In this document: positions 1 to 9,369 of the stretch, piece after piece
Layout: each line of letters starts with the position of its first letter
Position numbering within the stretch: the stretch's first letter is position 1
NCBI RefSeq assembly: GCF_902706605.1
Contig: NZ_CACSLH010000012.1
Span: 1 to 64,000 of the forward strand
Reading direction: 5' to 3'
From: Enterococcus sp. CSURQ0835
Lineage (GTDB): Bacteria; Bacillota; Bacilli; Lactobacillales; Enterococcaceae
Length of the DNA: 64,000 nucleotides
The notes under the pieces: model-generated
Told to the model about the DNA's origin: nothing
What the model saw: the letters and a program-made list of their open reading frames with translations, nothing else
Database searches by the model: none
Made by a program: the position numbers and the translations under genes

Positions 1-99
1 GCAATGAACCTCAAAAAATTAGCCAGTTGGCTATAAACCATACCTAATAAGCGGGTCGAGTTACCCGAAACTATTGAAAAAGTACTAACAAAATACATA

Positions 100-153
100 T
101 AAAAGTAAAAATCCCTTTTCGAAACCACATTAACTGGTTCTGAAAAGGGATTT
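100..153 (-). terminator. Intrinsic terminator of the XRE regulator
   Basis: Read on the minus strand, a 12-bp stem (109-120 pairs with 142-153, core GAAAAGGGATTT) with a nested ACCA/TGGT stem is followed by a T-rich tract opposite 101-111. It lies downstream of the minus-strand gene ending at 206. Confidence 0.65.
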
Positions 154-165
154 GTCTACAGTCTG

Positions 166-193
166 AAACGAATCACTGATCAGTGATTCGTTT
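166..193. terminator. Perfect palindrome, probable terminator
   Basis: Positions 169-190 form a perfect 22-bp palindrome (CGAATCACTGA and its complement) flanked by AAA and TTT, so all of 166-193 is self-complementary. On the plus strand a T run follows (191-195). It could end a plus-strand transcript entering from the left, or act as a dyad operator. Confidence 0.45.
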
Positions 194-205
194 TTGTTTG
201 CCCTT

Positions 206-748
206 TTAAAAGTGGATCACGCCGCTGAATTGTAAAACAAGTAAAACACAATTGGCAAAACTCAACAACAGGGAAAGCAATAAGATTCCTTGCAACAGCC
301 AATGAACCGTGCGACTTTTAGCATCGGGAGCCACTTCGTAAAATTGCCCCCGGTAAGTGATCACCATCCCGCAGATCGCTATAAATAATAATAGCTGCAT
401 TGGTAAAAGGTGGACTGCACTCCGCCCGTGAGCCGCCCCATAAAATAAAAGACCACTAAAAAAGTCTAACGGTAGCACGGTGAGTAACATAAAAAGTCCC
501 ATTTGTAATGTTTGGCGGAAGTGGCTTTCTTTTTTGAGTTGTTGGATCATTTGAGCGTCTCCTTTCAATAAATAATCTAATGATAACCCGTAGTAGTCAC
601 TGAGTTCGATCAAGGTAGGGACATCGGGATAATTTTTGCCAGTTTCCCAATTAGAAACGGTTTGGCGGGTGACATGCAAGTGATCAGCGACTGTTTGCTG
701 GGTCAAGTGGAGTGCTTGGCGGCGGGACCGTAAAATCTCTGCGATCAT
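206..748 (-). CDS. XRE-family regulator with membrane tail
   Basis: Probable DNA-binding regulator attached to the membrane. Residues 1-62 form an XRE/Cro helix-turn-helix (core VTRQTVSNWETGK) and the rest carries about three hydrophobic segments near residues 80-102, 108-130 and 150-172. Known proteins of this two-part architecture repress small local regulons and may sense membrane state; the target here is unknown. I prefer the ATG at 748 to the ATG at 757, because AAAGG sits immediately before the upstream ATG but about 8 bases before the second. The gene stands alone and reads away from rnc. No signal-receiving domain is recognised. Confidence 0.8.
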   Translation of the reverse strand: MIAEILRSRRQALHLTQQTVADHLHVTRQTVSNWETGKNYPDVPTLIELSDYYGLSLDYLLKGDAQMIQQLKKESHFRQTLQMGLFMLLTVLPLDFFSGLLFYGAAHGRSAVHLLPMQLLLFIAICGMVITYRGQFYEVAPDAKSRTVHWLLQGILLLSLLLSFANCVLLVLQFSGVIHF

Positions 749-1066
749 CTCAGACATCCTTTCTGTCTTCTTCTATCTCAAGTATCGCAGGTTTGTTTTT
801 AAATGGCGAGCAAGTTTTATTTTTTTTAGCCAAAAATTGCGCAAGTGAAATTTGCCAAGCCTTTAAACCGCTATTTTTAGCTGGTTAGGTGTGCGTTGCG
901 TTGCTTTAGAAAACAACTATAAAGAAGTGGTCGTTGTTTTTTTCTGGCAATGTCCGTTGCACTATTTTTCAAGAATTTCTTAGTATCATGACTTCTGATT
1001 TAAAAATCACGGGAAAAACAGTATAATAAGGCGTGATGTAAATCTTTTATAAAGGAATGTAGCCAG
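749..1066. other. Gene-free spacer before rnc
   Basis: This 318-base AT-rich spacer separates the divergent XRE regulator and rnc. Apart from the rnc promoter near its right end I see no open frame with a ribosome binding site, no RNA gene and no strong hairpin. Confidence 0.5.
999..1027 (+). promoter_or_regulatory. Candidate rnc promoter
   Basis: A perfect TATAAT at 1022-1027 is preceded, 17 bp upstream, by TTTAAA at 999-1004, which is a 4/6 match to the sigma-A -35 box. It lies 40 bp before the rnc start and would drive rnc and smc. Confidence 0.5.
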
Positions 1067-1759
1067 ATGGATGCTCAATTTATTAATCAATTAAAAGAAA
1101 ATTACGGGATCGTCTTTCGCGATATCAGTTTGTTGGAACAAGCGTTTACCCACTCGTCCTATGTCAATGAACACCGCAACATGCATATCTCAGATAATGA
1201 ACGATTGGAATTTTTAGGAGATGCAGTCTTAGAGATCCAAGTCTCAGATTATTTGTATCGTCGTTACCCCGATATTCCAGAAGGCAAGCTGACAAAGTTA
1301 CGTTCTGCGATCGTCCGCGAAGATAGTTTGTCAAAATTCGCCAAAGAATGTCAGTTTGATCAACAGATCATGTTAGGAAAAGGGGAAGAAAATTCTGGCG
1401 GCCGCCAGCGTGCTTCCTTGCTGTGTGATCTATTTGAAGCCTTCTTAGGCGCTGTCTATTTAGATCAAGGCTACGATACGGCACTGGCGTTTATTAAAAA
1501 AGTCGTTTTTCCGAAAGTCGAATCAGGTATGTTCACGCGCGAGATGGATCATAAGACACGGTTACAAGAAGTGTTGCAAAAAAGCGGAGATGTGGCGATT
1601 GATTATCGCTTGGTCAATGAAGAAGGACCAGCCCACGAACGGATTTTCACGATCGAAGTCTATGCCGATGATCGTTTGATCGGTTCAGGCCAAGGAAAAT
1701 CGAAAAAACTCGCTGAACAAGATGCGGCGGAAAAAGCATTATTGACGTTGAAAGCATAA
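1067..1759 (+). CDS. rnc: Ribonuclease III
   Basis: Cleaves double-stranded RNA during rRNA maturation and mRNA or antisense turnover in the cytoplasm. The RNase III signature NERLEFLGDAVLE is at residues 44-56, with the further metal-binding acidic residues D121 and E124 in DLFEAFLGAVYLD. A double-stranded RNA-binding domain occupies about 155-228. The 230-residue length is normal. AAAGGA lies 10 bases before the ATG. The gene is followed after 14 bases by smc, the usual Gram-positive order, and the two are probably cotranscribed. Confidence 0.97.
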   Translation: MDAQFINQLKENYGIVFRDISLLEQAFTHSSYVNEHRNMHISDNERLEFLGDAVLEIQVSDYLYRRYPDIPEGKLTKLRSAIVREDSLSKFAKECQFDQQIMLGKGEENSGGRQRASLLCDLFEAFLGAVYLDQGYDTALAFIKKVVFPKVESGMFTREMDHKTRLQEVLQKSGDVAIDYRLVNEEGPAHERIFTIEVYADDRLIGSGQGKSKKLAEQDAAEKALLTLKA

Positions 1760-1773
1760 TTGGAGGTTCTTTC

Positions 1774-4700
1774 GTGTATTTGAAACGAATTGAATTAGCA
1801 GGCTTTAAGTCCTTTGCTGATCGAACAAAAATTGAATTTGAACCTGGTGTGACGGCTGTGATCGGACCAAATGGCAGCGGGAAAAGTAATATCACAGAAG
1901 CGATCCGTTGGGTGTTAGGCGAGCAATCAGCGAAAAATTTGCGGGGCGGCAAGATGCCGGATATTATTTTTGCCGGTTCTGACTCTCGTAAGCCGTTAAA
2001 TTTAGCAGAAGTGACGGTGGTTTTGGATAATACGGATCATTATTTGCCGCTGGATTTTAGTGAAGTCAGTGTGACGCGTCGGTATCGCCGCAGCGGTGAA
2101 AGCGACTTTTTTATCAATAAGAAAGCTTGTCGGTTAAAAGATATCCAAGAGTTGTTTTTAGATTCTGGTCTGGGCAAAGAGTCGTTTTCGATCATCTCAC
2201 AAGGCAAAGTCGAAGCAATTTTCAGCAGTAAACCAGAGGATCGGCGGGGGATCTTTGAAGAAGCGGCCGGCGTTTTGAAATACAAACAGCGAAAGAAAAA
2301 AGCCGAACAAAAATTATTTGAGACAGAAGACAATTTAAATCGAGTCCAAGATATTATTTATGAACTAGAAGATCAGTTGACTCCTTTGGCCGCCCAATCA
2401 GCAGCAGCCAAGGAGTTTTTGGCGCTTAAGGCCCAGCTGCAAGAACAAGATGTCAATTTGACGGTTCAACAGATCAAACAAACGAAACAAACGTGGCAAG
2501 CACATTGTACCCAGCTGAAGGAATTACAAACAGCGACCGCGCAACAAGCCCAAAAAGTAAAACAAGCTGAAGCAAAGTTGACAGAACTTCGACATACGCG
2601 AGACCACTATGATGTCCAGTTGGAACGCCAGCAGCAAGATTTATTAACGTTGACTGAACGAGTCAAACAAACAGAAGGCCAAAAAGAATTGTTGCAGGAG
2701 CGTTCGAAAAATACGCAAAAATCCAGTAGTGAATACCGAGAAAATCAAGTCCAAGTACAACTGAAACACCAACAAGCAACTGAAAAATTGGCGGAATTGA
2801 CTGCCCAACATGCGCAAACGCAAAAAGAAAAAAGTGCGTTACAACAACAAGTGACTCAACTAGCTAAAGAGGCTGAAAAGTATCAACGCTCGACCAAAGA
2901 AGTGATTGAAGAACTGCGGGGAACGTATGTCGATTTGATGCAAGAACAAGCGACGACGAGTAACGAATTAAAATACTTGGAAAAACAATACGTCCAAGAA
3001 ACTGCTAAAAATACGCAAGCCAGTCAACGTTTTGAACAGTTACAGCACACTCGCGCAGAACTGACTGCCAGCTTGCAAGCAGTCCAGCAGGAAAATAAAA
3101 CATCAACTGAACAACTCAAAACGACGACCGAGATGTATCAACAAGTGCTGACAGATATGACTCAAACTGAAGAGCGATTGCAAAGCGCCCAACAAAAAAT
3201 GTATGAGCAGATGAATCAATTGCAACAGTCGAAAGCTAAATTGAAAAGCTTGCAAGCGATCCAAGCTAGTTACAGCGGTTTTTATCAAGGTGTCCGCACT
3301 GTTTTGAAACAGCGAACGCAGCTGACGGGGATCGTTGGAGCGGTCGCTGAACTGATCGAAGTGCCAGCCAAATTTACGTTAGCGATTGAAACCGCATTGG
3401 GGGCAGCCGCGCAACATGTGATCGTCCAAGATGAAGCGAGTGCTCGGCGTGCGATCCAGTTTTTGAAACAACAACGCGGTGGTCGCGCGACGTTCTTACC
3501 TTTAACTACCATCAAAAGCCGACAGTTGACGGCTAGTTTAGTTGCGCGGGTGGAACAGTTGCCGGGCTATTTGGGAATCGCTAGCCAGCTGATCGAATTT
3601 CCAGCAAATCTCAGTCAAGTGATGGAAAATCTTTTAGGTACGATCGTGATCGCGCAAGATTTAGAAAGTGCCAATGCGTTAGCGAAAGCTTTAAATTACC
3701 AAGTCCGTGTCGTATCTTTGACTGGCGATGTGATGAATGCTGGTGGTTCCATGACAGGGGGAGCTAGCCGCAATACGCAAAACAATTTGTTGAATCAAAC
3801 GCAAGAACTGGATGCGTTGCAACACCAAGTAGCAACAGCAGATCAGGCTTTGCAACAGCAAGAACAACACGTTCGCCAGTTGCAGCAGCAGATCAAAATG
3901 CAAAAAGACCAAAGTGAAACGTTGCGTTCGACCGGCGAAGAATTACGTTTTACGGTCAAGCAGCAACAAACGCAACAAGCGCAATTAGAACAAGAATTAA
4001 AACGAGTCAAACAAGAACAGCAATTGTTTGCCTATGAAGCCAAAGAGCTGGAAACTTTTTTAGCTGACTATGAGACGCAAAAAAACGCGTTGACCCAACG
4101 TCAAAGTGAACTAGTGACTGAACAAAGCAAGATCGACCAAGAAATCAAACAGTTGACTGAAGAAAGTGATCTGTTAGCTGAAAAGCGAGCCGCGATCGCG
4201 CAACAATTGAGCCAACTCCAAGCTGAATTGGCAGTAAAAACTGAGCAAGTCACCCATTTAGCCCAGCAAGTAGTAAGTAGCAAATTTACGATCACAGAAC
4301 TTGAGCAACAGATCGCGAGTCTAGATCGTCAACTGCAAGCCTTATCTAGTGATGTTTCAACGCACGAAGAAACCGAAGAAAGTTTGAGTCAGCGACTGGC
4401 TGAATTGTCAGAACAAAAACAAAAATTGACGGAAACCGTCGCTCAAATGAAGACCGAGCGCAACCAAACACAAGCGACCGTCACGCAATTAGATCAAGAG
4501 CTGACGCAATTAAACGAGGAACAAAAACAGTTACTCGCTGAACAATCCCAAGTGGATGTGAAAAAAAATCGGTTAGAGCTGCAGCTGGATCAGCAATTGG
4601 ATTATTTGCAAACGGAATACAGCGTGACCTTTGAAAAAGCGGCGGCTGACGCGACGGAAGTGGCTGATTTTTCAAGTGCGCAACAACAAGTGCAACAATT

Positions 4701-5343
4701 AAAAGCTCGCTTGGCTAAATTAGGTCCGGTGAACTTGACGGCGATTGAGCAAGCTGAGCAGGTCAGTGAGCGGTATGATTTTTTGACGACGCAACGAGAC
4801 GATCTTATCTCAGCCAAAGAGCAGTTGTTTGAGACGATGGATGAAATGGATGATGAGGTCAAGACTCGTTTTTATCAGACTTTCCAAGCTATCCGACAAA
4901 AATTTACCGAAGTCTTTCCGCAAATGTTCGGCGGCGGGCAAGCTGAATTGATTTTAACAGCGCCTGACGATCTATTGAATACGGGAATTGAGATCGAAGC
5001 ACAACCACCAGGGAAAAAATTGCAAAGTTTGTCGCTTCTTTCAGGGGGCGAACGCGCATTGACAGCGATCACGTTGCTGTTTGCCATCATCCAAGTCCGG
5101 CCCGTACCATTTTGTGTGTTAGATGAAGTGGAAGCCGCATTAGATGAAGCAAACGTTAATCGTTTTGGACGCTACTTGAGTGCTTTTCAAAATGAGACCC
5201 AGTTTATCGTGGTGACTCACCGCAAAGGGACGATGGAAGCTGCTGACGCATTATATGGGGTGACGATGCAAGAATCAGGTGTCTCAAGTGTGATCTCAGT
5301 CCGATTAGAAGAAGCAAAAGAGTTAGGAGAGAAAAAAGGATGA
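1774..5343 (+). CDS. smc: Chromosome partition protein SMC
   Basis: Condensin ATPase that, with ScpA and ScpB, organises and segregates the nucleoid. The start is GTG, supported by GGAGG 7 bases upstream. The 1189 residues follow the family plan: Walker A GPNGSGKSN near residues 32-40, a long Gln-rich coiled coil, a hinge at about 500-670, a returning coil, the ABC signature LSGGERAL near 1090, and a Walker B ending VLDEVEAALDE near 1115. It lies just after rnc and its TGA stop overlaps the start of the next gene, so the three form one operon. Confidence 0.97.
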   Translation: MYLKRIELAGFKSFADRTKIEFEPGVTAVIGPNGSGKSNITEAIRWVLGEQSAKNLRGGKMPDIIFAGSDSRKPLNLAEVTVVLDNTDHYLPLDFSEVSVTRRYRRSGESDFFINKKACRLKDIQELFLDSGLGKESFSIISQGKVEAIFSSKPEDRRGIFEEAAGVLKYKQRKKKAEQKLFETEDNLNRVQDIIYELEDQLTPLAAQSAAAKEFLALKAQLQEQDVNLTVQQIKQTKQTWQAHCTQLKELQTATAQQAQKVKQAEAKLTELRHTRDHYDVQLERQQQDLLTLTERVKQTEGQKELLQERSKNTQKSSSEYRENQVQVQLKHQQATEKLAELTAQHAQTQKEKSALQQQVTQLAKEAEKYQRSTKEVIEELRGTYVDLMQEQATTSNELKYLEKQYVQETAKNTQASQRFEQLQHTRAELTASLQAVQQENKTSTEQLKTTTEMYQQVLTDMTQTEERLQSAQQKMYEQMNQLQQSKAKLKSLQAIQASYSGFYQGVRTVLKQRTQLTGIVGAVAELIEVPAKFTLAIETALGAAAQHVIVQDEASARRAIQFLKQQRGGRATFLPLTTIKSRQLTASLVARVEQLPGYLGIASQLIEFPANLSQVMENLLGTIVIAQDLESANALAKALNYQVRVVSLTGDVMNAGGSMTGGASRNTQNNLLNQTQELDALQHQVATADQALQQQEQHVRQLQQQIKMQKDQSETLRSTGEELRFTVKQQQTQQAQLEQELKRVKQEQQLFAYEAKELETFLADYETQKNALTQRQSELVTEQSKIDQEIKQLTEESDLLAEKRAAIAQQLSQLQAELAVKTEQVTHLAQQVVSSKFTITELEQQIASLDRQLQALSSDVSTHEETEESLSQRLAELSEQKQKLTETVAQMKTERNQTQATVTQLDQELTQLNEEQKQLLAEQSQVDVKKNRLELQLDQQLDYLQTEYSVTFEKAAADATEVADFSSAQQQVQQLKARLAKLGPVNLTAIEQAEQVSERYDFLTTQRDDLISAKEQLFETMDEMDDEVKTRFYQTFQAIRQKFTEVFPQMFGGGQAELILTAPDDLLNTGIEIEAQPPGKKLQSLSLLSGGERALTAITLLFAIIQVRPVPFCVLDEVEAALDEANVNRFGRYLSAFQNETQFIVVTHRKGTMEAADALYGVTMQESGVSSVISVRLEEAKELGEKKG

Positions 5344-6149
5344 TCAAATTAATCGCGATCGATCTCGATGGAACATTATTGACCGATCAAAAAACGATCT
5401 CAGCAAAAAATAAAGCGACCTTACAAAAAGCCAAAGCAGCAGGTGTCAAAGTCGTGATCTGTACGGGACGGCCGTTAAAAGCGATCGAAACGTATTTGAC
5501 GGAATTAAATTTACGGCAAGCGGGGGATTATTCCATTACCTTTAATGGAGGATTAGTCCAAAAAAATGATACAGGGGAAATTTTAGCAAAAACGGTGATG
5601 AACTTTGATCAAGTCCAAGAAATTGCGCAATTATTAAAGGACTTGGCACTGCCAATGGATATTTTATCGGATTCGATTGCCTATCAGATCGATACGGCAC
5701 CAGCTCATCTTTCCATTTATCCGCAATTAAATAAAGCGTTGACGTATAAAAAACAGGCGCTGAAAGATTTAGGCCCAGACTTGTTGTATAATAAAATTGT
5801 CTCAGCCATTGATGCGGAGTATTTAGATCAGCAGATCGCCAAAATTCCGCGGGCGTTTTATGACCGCTATGAAATCGTCAAAACGCGAGCGAACTTGTTG
5901 GAATTTATGCCAAAAGGAGTCACGAAAGCTTACGGCCTGCAATTGTTAGGAAAAGAACTAGCGATCGCACCAGCCGACATGATGGCGCTGGGCGATGAAG
6001 CAAATGACCTTCCAATGATCCAAGCCGCTGGTCTCGGAGTCGCGATGGCCAATGCAGTAGCCGAAGTAAAACAACACGCCGATGTAACGACTTTGAGCAA
6101 CGAAGCGGATGGCGTGGCAGTTGCGATTGAAAAATATGTCTTGAAATAA
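5340..6149 (+). CDS. Cof-type HAD-IIB phosphatase
   Basis: Haloacid-dehalogenase-superfamily hydrolase, probably a sugar-phosphate or nucleotide phosphatase. Motif I, DLDGTL, is at residues 8-13 with D8 as expected nucleophile and D10 as acid/base. The C-terminal motif IV (GDEANDLPMI) binds Mg2+. The central cap is type IIB, and 269 residues is typical of the Cof family. The ATG overlaps the smc stop (ATGA), giving translational coupling; rnc-smc-HAD-ftsY is a common order in lactic acid bacteria. The substrate cannot be read from the sequence. Confidence 0.9.
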   Translation: MIKLIAIDLDGTLLTDQKTISAKNKATLQKAKAAGVKVVICTGRPLKAIETYLTELNLRQAGDYSITFNGGLVQKNDTGEILAKTVMNFDQVQEIAQLLKDLALPMDILSDSIAYQIDTAPAHLSIYPQLNKALTYKKQALKDLGPDLLYNKIVSAIDAEYLDQQIAKIPRAFYDRYEIVKTRANLLEFMPKGVTKAYGLQLLGKELAIAPADMMALGDEANDLPMIQAAGLGVAMANAVAEVKQHADVTTLSNEADGVAVAIEKYVLK

Positions 6150-6253
6150 AGGCAGTCAATAGTTGTAAACTAGTGGAATGGTATACGGCCTGAGGAACGG
6201 TAGAAATTTTTCATAAAAAATTAGTTACCTTAATACGAAGAAGGAGGAACTCC

Positions 6254-8017
6254 ATGGGGTTATTTGATCGAATAAAGAATGCATTTATTGCAGACAAACC
6301 AGATGAAGAAGAAAAAAAAGCGGCGGAACAAGCCGCCGAAAAAACTGCTCCAACAGATAGTGAATCTGAAGTTAGCGAGGAGTCAAGCGAGAATAGTCCG
6401 CCAACTGAACTTGAACAATCAAAAGTAGCTGCGACTACCCAAACCACGGACAAGACCGATGAATCGGTAGCTGCTCAACCCGCAGAACCGACAGCGTCTG
6501 ATCGTTTGAGCGAGCCACCGAGTGAATCACCGAATGAAGCTGGCTCAACGACTTCAACGGGATCGTACAAAGCAGCAACGGACAGTCCATCGGTAGATCA
6601 AACTGAGCACAAAAAAACAACACCAGTTGAGGAATCAAGTGTACAAACGACGGCTGAACCCACGACTAAAAGCGAAACACCTGAACCAGTAGCGGAAGCT
6701 GAAGCGCTAGAACCAACCGCGCCGGTAGCTCAGCCAGCGACTTCAGAGCTTGATCAAGCTACCGCTGACCATTTGGCACCAACAGAAAATAAAACGACTG
6801 AAACTTCTGCTCCAACAGTGTCTGATTTGGAAATCGGGTCAGAGAAGCCAGCACAAACACCTGAGCAGACCCAGACAGCGACACCTGAAGCTTCGGAGAC
6901 GGAAACTAAAGTTGCGACTGAAGAAAGTGCCGAAACGCCGCCAGAAGCTGACACGCCAGTAGCTCCAGCTGATCTGATCGATACACCTGCCGATGAAATC
7001 ACACCAGAAGTAGAACCGGCGGCACCAACTGATTTAGCTACTGATACGTCTTCAGTAAGCGAGCAGCCGGTTGATGAATCGTTGCAGGAAAAATACGATA
7101 AAGGGCTAGAAAAAACGCGAAAATCATTTGGCGAACGGATGAATGAATTCTTTGCCCGCTTCCGACGAGTGGATGAAGATTTCTTTGAAGAATTAGAAGA
7201 AACGTTGATCGGTGCCGATGTCGGATTTGATATGGCGATGAAGCTGACTGATTCATTACGCCAAGAAGTCAAACTAAAAAATGCGAAGAAGCCGGCTCAA
7301 ATCCAAAATATCATCATTGAAAAAATGGTCGATATTTATGAAGCAGAAGGCGTTGATGAAAATAATAGTTTGAATTTACAAGCCGATGGTCCGACGGTTT
7401 TCTTATTTGTCGGAGTTAACGGAACGGGGAAAACAACTAGTATCGGGAAATTGGCGAATCAGTACAAACAAGAAGGGAAAAAAGTGTTGCTAGCTGCTGC
7501 GGATACATTCCGTGCCGGAGCGATCGATCAGTTGGTCGTCTGGGGTGAGCGTTCTGGCGTTGAAGTCGTACGAGGCAATGCTGGCGGTGATCCTGCAGCT
7601 GTCGTTTACGATGCGGTCGCAAAAGCGAAAAGTGAAAGCTATGATATTTTGTTGATCGATACTGCTGGACGATTGCAAAATAAAGTCAACTTGATGAATG
7701 AACTAGAAAAAATCAAGCGAGTGATCCAACGTGAATTTCCTAGTGCTCCCCATGAAGTGTTGTTAGTAGTAGACGCGACGACTGGCCAAAATGCGATGGT
7801 CCAAGCGCGTCAATTCAAAGAAACAACCGATGTAACCGGGCTAGTCTTAACTAAATTAGACGGGACGGCTAAAGGTGGGATCGTTCTTGCGATCCGCAAT
7901 GAATTGCATTTGCCAGTCAAATTGGTCGGATTAGGCGAAGGCATCAATGATTTAGAACCTTTTGATCCCAATGAATTTGCAGTCGGTCTATTCAAAGGTC
8001 TCTTAAAAGTTGAATAA
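6254..8017 (+). CDS. ftsY: Signal recognition particle receptor FtsY
   Basis: GTPase receptor that docks ribosome-SRP complexes at the membrane. The C-terminal NG domain (about 280-587) carries the GTPase motifs [10 protein letters not shown] (near 386), [16 protein letters not shown] and [10 protein letters not shown]. Before it lies an exceptionally long low-complexity extension of about 275 residues, rich in Glu, Thr, Ser, Pro and Ala; such acidic A domains occur in FtsY but are usually shorter in Firmicutes. AAGGAGG lies 6 bases before the ATG. A terminator follows. It is separated from the HAD gene by about 100 bases, so it may have its own promoter. Confidence 0.96.
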   Translation: MGLFDRIKNAFIADKPDEEEKKAAEQAAEKTAPTDSESEVSEESSENSPPTELEQSKVAATTQTTDKTDESVAAQPAEPTASDRLSEPPSESPNEAGSTTSTGSYKAATDSPSVDQTEHKKTTPVEESSVQTTAEPTTKSETPEPVAEAEALEPTAPVAQPATSELDQATADHLAPTENKTTETSAPTVSDLEIGSEKPAQTPEQTQTATPEASETETKVATEESAETPPEADTPVAPADLIDTPADEITPEVEPAAPTDLATDTSSVSEQPVDESLQEKYDKGLEKTRKSFGERMNEFFARFRRVDEDFFEELEETLIGADVGFDMAMKLTDSLRQEVKLKNAKKPAQIQNIIIEKMVDIYEAEGVDENNSLNLQADGPTVFLFVGVNGTGKTTSIGKLANQYKQEGKKVLLAAADTFRAGAIDQLVVWGERSGVEVVRGNAGGDPAAVVYDAVAKAKSESYDILLIDTAGRLQNKVNLMNELEKIKRVIQREFPSAPHEVLLVVDATTGQNAMVQARQFKETTDVTGLVLTKLDGTAKGGIVLAIRNELHLPVKLVGLGEGINDLEPFDPNEFAVGLFKGLLKVE

Positions 8018-8022
8018 GTAGC

Positions 8023-8058
8023 AAATAGCTGAGATGGTTTTCGTCTCAGCTATTTTTA
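8023..8058 (+). terminator. Terminator after ftsY
   Basis: A 12-bp perfect stem (AAATAGCTGAGA at 8023-8034 with its complement at 8044-8055) ends in a T run. Confidence 0.85.
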
Positions 8059-8187
8059 GTTGCTCGTAGCTGGTGTTGTTTAGCCTGCTGTAAAGCAAAT
8101 CAGTTGATTCTGCTTTTCTGCGTTTTCTTTTAGTATAAGTTGAGATTGAAATTGATTTTTGAGTATGTTAAATTTACTTTTATGTAA

Positions 8188-8203
8188 TTTGAAATATTTC
8201 AAA
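8188..8203. promoter_or_regulatory. 16-bp palindrome upstream of first rbsU
   Basis: TTTGAAATATTTCAAA is a perfect palindrome about 100 bp upstream of the first transporter gene. Its size and symmetry suit a regulator operator. No binding protein is identified. Confidence 0.35.
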
Positions 8204-8236
8204 AATAATTCATGAAAACCGAGTTACTTAAAACAA

Positions 8237-8250
8237 ATGAAAGCGTTCAA
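8237..8250. promoter_or_regulatory. Candidate CcpA cre site
   Basis: The element starting TGAAAGCGTT at 8238 fits 12 of 14 positions of the catabolite-responsive consensus TGWAANCGNTNWCA. Its place about 55 bp before a sugar transporter gene fits carbon catabolite repression by CcpA. Confidence 0.45.
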
Positions 8251-8304
8251 TTTGCTGTTCTCATAAAACTGAATGGGGATCGCTAGGAGAGGGGAACCAT
8301 TATT

Positions 8305-9201
8305 GTGAATACCACTGCGTTACTGATCGGCTTAGGGCCGCTATTAGGTTGGGGGCTTTACCCAACGATCGTTTCTAAGATCGGAGGTCGTCCGGCTAAT
8401 CAGATTTTAGGTTCGACTATCGGAACTTTGATTTTTGCCATCGTGTTTGCTTCAGTTAAAGGACTAGCCTTACCTCATGGGATGGATTTATTTTTATCGA
8501 TTTTATCGGGGATCGGCTGGGCATTTGGTCAACTACTTTCGTTTTATTCATTTACTTTAGTCGGCTCGTCGATCACGATGCCGATCACGACTGCCTTTCA
8601 ATTACTGGGTGCTTCACTGTGGGGCGTTTTTTACTTAGGCAACTGGCCGGGAACAACGGCAAAAATAATCGGTGGGTTAGCCTTAGTCGTGATTATTTTG
8701 GGCGCTTACCTCTCGGTGTGGACGGAGAAAAAGACAACTGAAAATTCAAGTCTCGTCCGAAAAGCTACTATTGCACTAGCAATTGGTGAAATCGGTTTTT
8801 GGGGTTACTCTGCGGCGCCGCAAGCTTCAACTATCGATGGGATGCACGCCTTTTTACCGCAAGCAATCGGAATGCTACTGGCAGCGATCGGTTACACTGC
8901 CTGGGTCACATTGCGTGGGAAAAAAGTCAACTTAGCTTCACCTTTTATAGAAGCAGTTAGTTACAAACATATTTTTCCAGGTTTTTTCTTTGCCTTTGCC
9001 GCGTTGACGTATTTGATCTCGGCCCAACCAAACATGAACGGGTTAGCAACTGGTTTTATTTTATCTCAGACCTCAGTCGTTTTAGCGACTTTGACTGGAA
9101 TCTGGTTCTTAGGCCAAAAGAAAACAAAAAAAGAAATGCGAGTCACGTTGATCGGGTTAGCGTTGATTTTAATCGCTGCGGCTGTGACGGTCGCACTTTA
9201 A
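8305..9201 (+). CDS. rbsU: RbsU-type ribose transporter, copy 1
   Basis: GRP-family (glucose/ribose porter) membrane transporter, predicted to import ribose. The 298 residues form about ten hydrophobic helices. The start is GTG, with AGGAGAGGGG about 10 bases upstream. It is a close paralogue of the protein encoded at 10721-11611; by eye about four residues in five are identical, and the N-terminal 50 residues and the last 60 are nearly the same. It has its own terminator and is separated from rbsK by 165 bases, so it is probably a separate transcript, with a cre-like site upstream. Ribose specificity is inferred from the adjacent rbsK and rbsD. Confidence 0.85.
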   Translation: MNTTALLIGLGPLLGWGLYPTIVSKIGGRPANQILGSTIGTLIFAIVFASVKGLALPHGMDLFLSILSGIGWAFGQLLSFYSFTLVGSSITMPITTAFQLLGASLWGVFYLGNWPGTTAKIIGGLALVVIILGAYLSVWTEKKTTENSSLVRKATIALAIGEIGFWGYSAAPQASTIDGMHAFLPQAIGMLLAAIGYTAWVTLRGKKVNLASPFIEAVSYKHIFPGFFFAFAALTYLISAQPNMNGLATGFILSQTSVVLATLTGIWFLGQKKTKKEMRVTLIGLALILIAAAVTVAL

Positions 9202-9206
9202 ATCGG

Positions 9207-9236
9207 AAACGTCTTCTATCAAAAGAAGGCGTTTTT
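9207..9236 (+). terminator. Terminator after first rbsU
   Basis: AAACGTCTTCT pairs across a short loop with AGAAGGCGTTT, with one G-T pair, followed by five T residues. Confidence 0.75.
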
Positions 9237-9301
9237 ATTTTTTTTGCTTTTTTCGCTTGAAATTGTTTTCAAGCTGTGTTAAATTTTAACCGTAGAGTTT
9301 T

Positions 9302-9324
9302 AAAACGTTTTAATAAAACGTTTC
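9302..9324. promoter_or_regulatory. Paired LacI-type half-palindromes before rbsK
   Basis: AAAACGTTTT (9302-9311) is a perfect palindrome and AAAACGTTTC (9315-9324) repeats it 13 bp later. The central CG with A/T arms resembles LacI-family (RbsR or CcpA) operators. It lies about 45 bp before rbsK. No rbsR gene is in the window, so the cognate regulator is unidentified. Confidence 0.45.
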
Positions 9325-9369
9325 AAAATCCGAGTTGACTTAAAAAAATTTAAACGCAAAGGCGGAATG

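Larger units (their letters stand above)
1..205. other. Gene-free left edge
   Basis: No complete gene is visible. Two plus-strand frames are open from the left edge and close at about 36 and 47, so the last residues of a gene that starts outside the window could lie here, but there is too little to call it. The rest holds two hairpins (100-153 and 166-193) that separate this edge from the minus-strand regulator ending at 206. Confidence 0.4.

Noticed and set aside
6435-7272. Minus-strand open frames opposite the FtsY acidic extension
   Set aside because: They arise from the biased codons of the low-complexity extension and have no ribosome sites or promoters.
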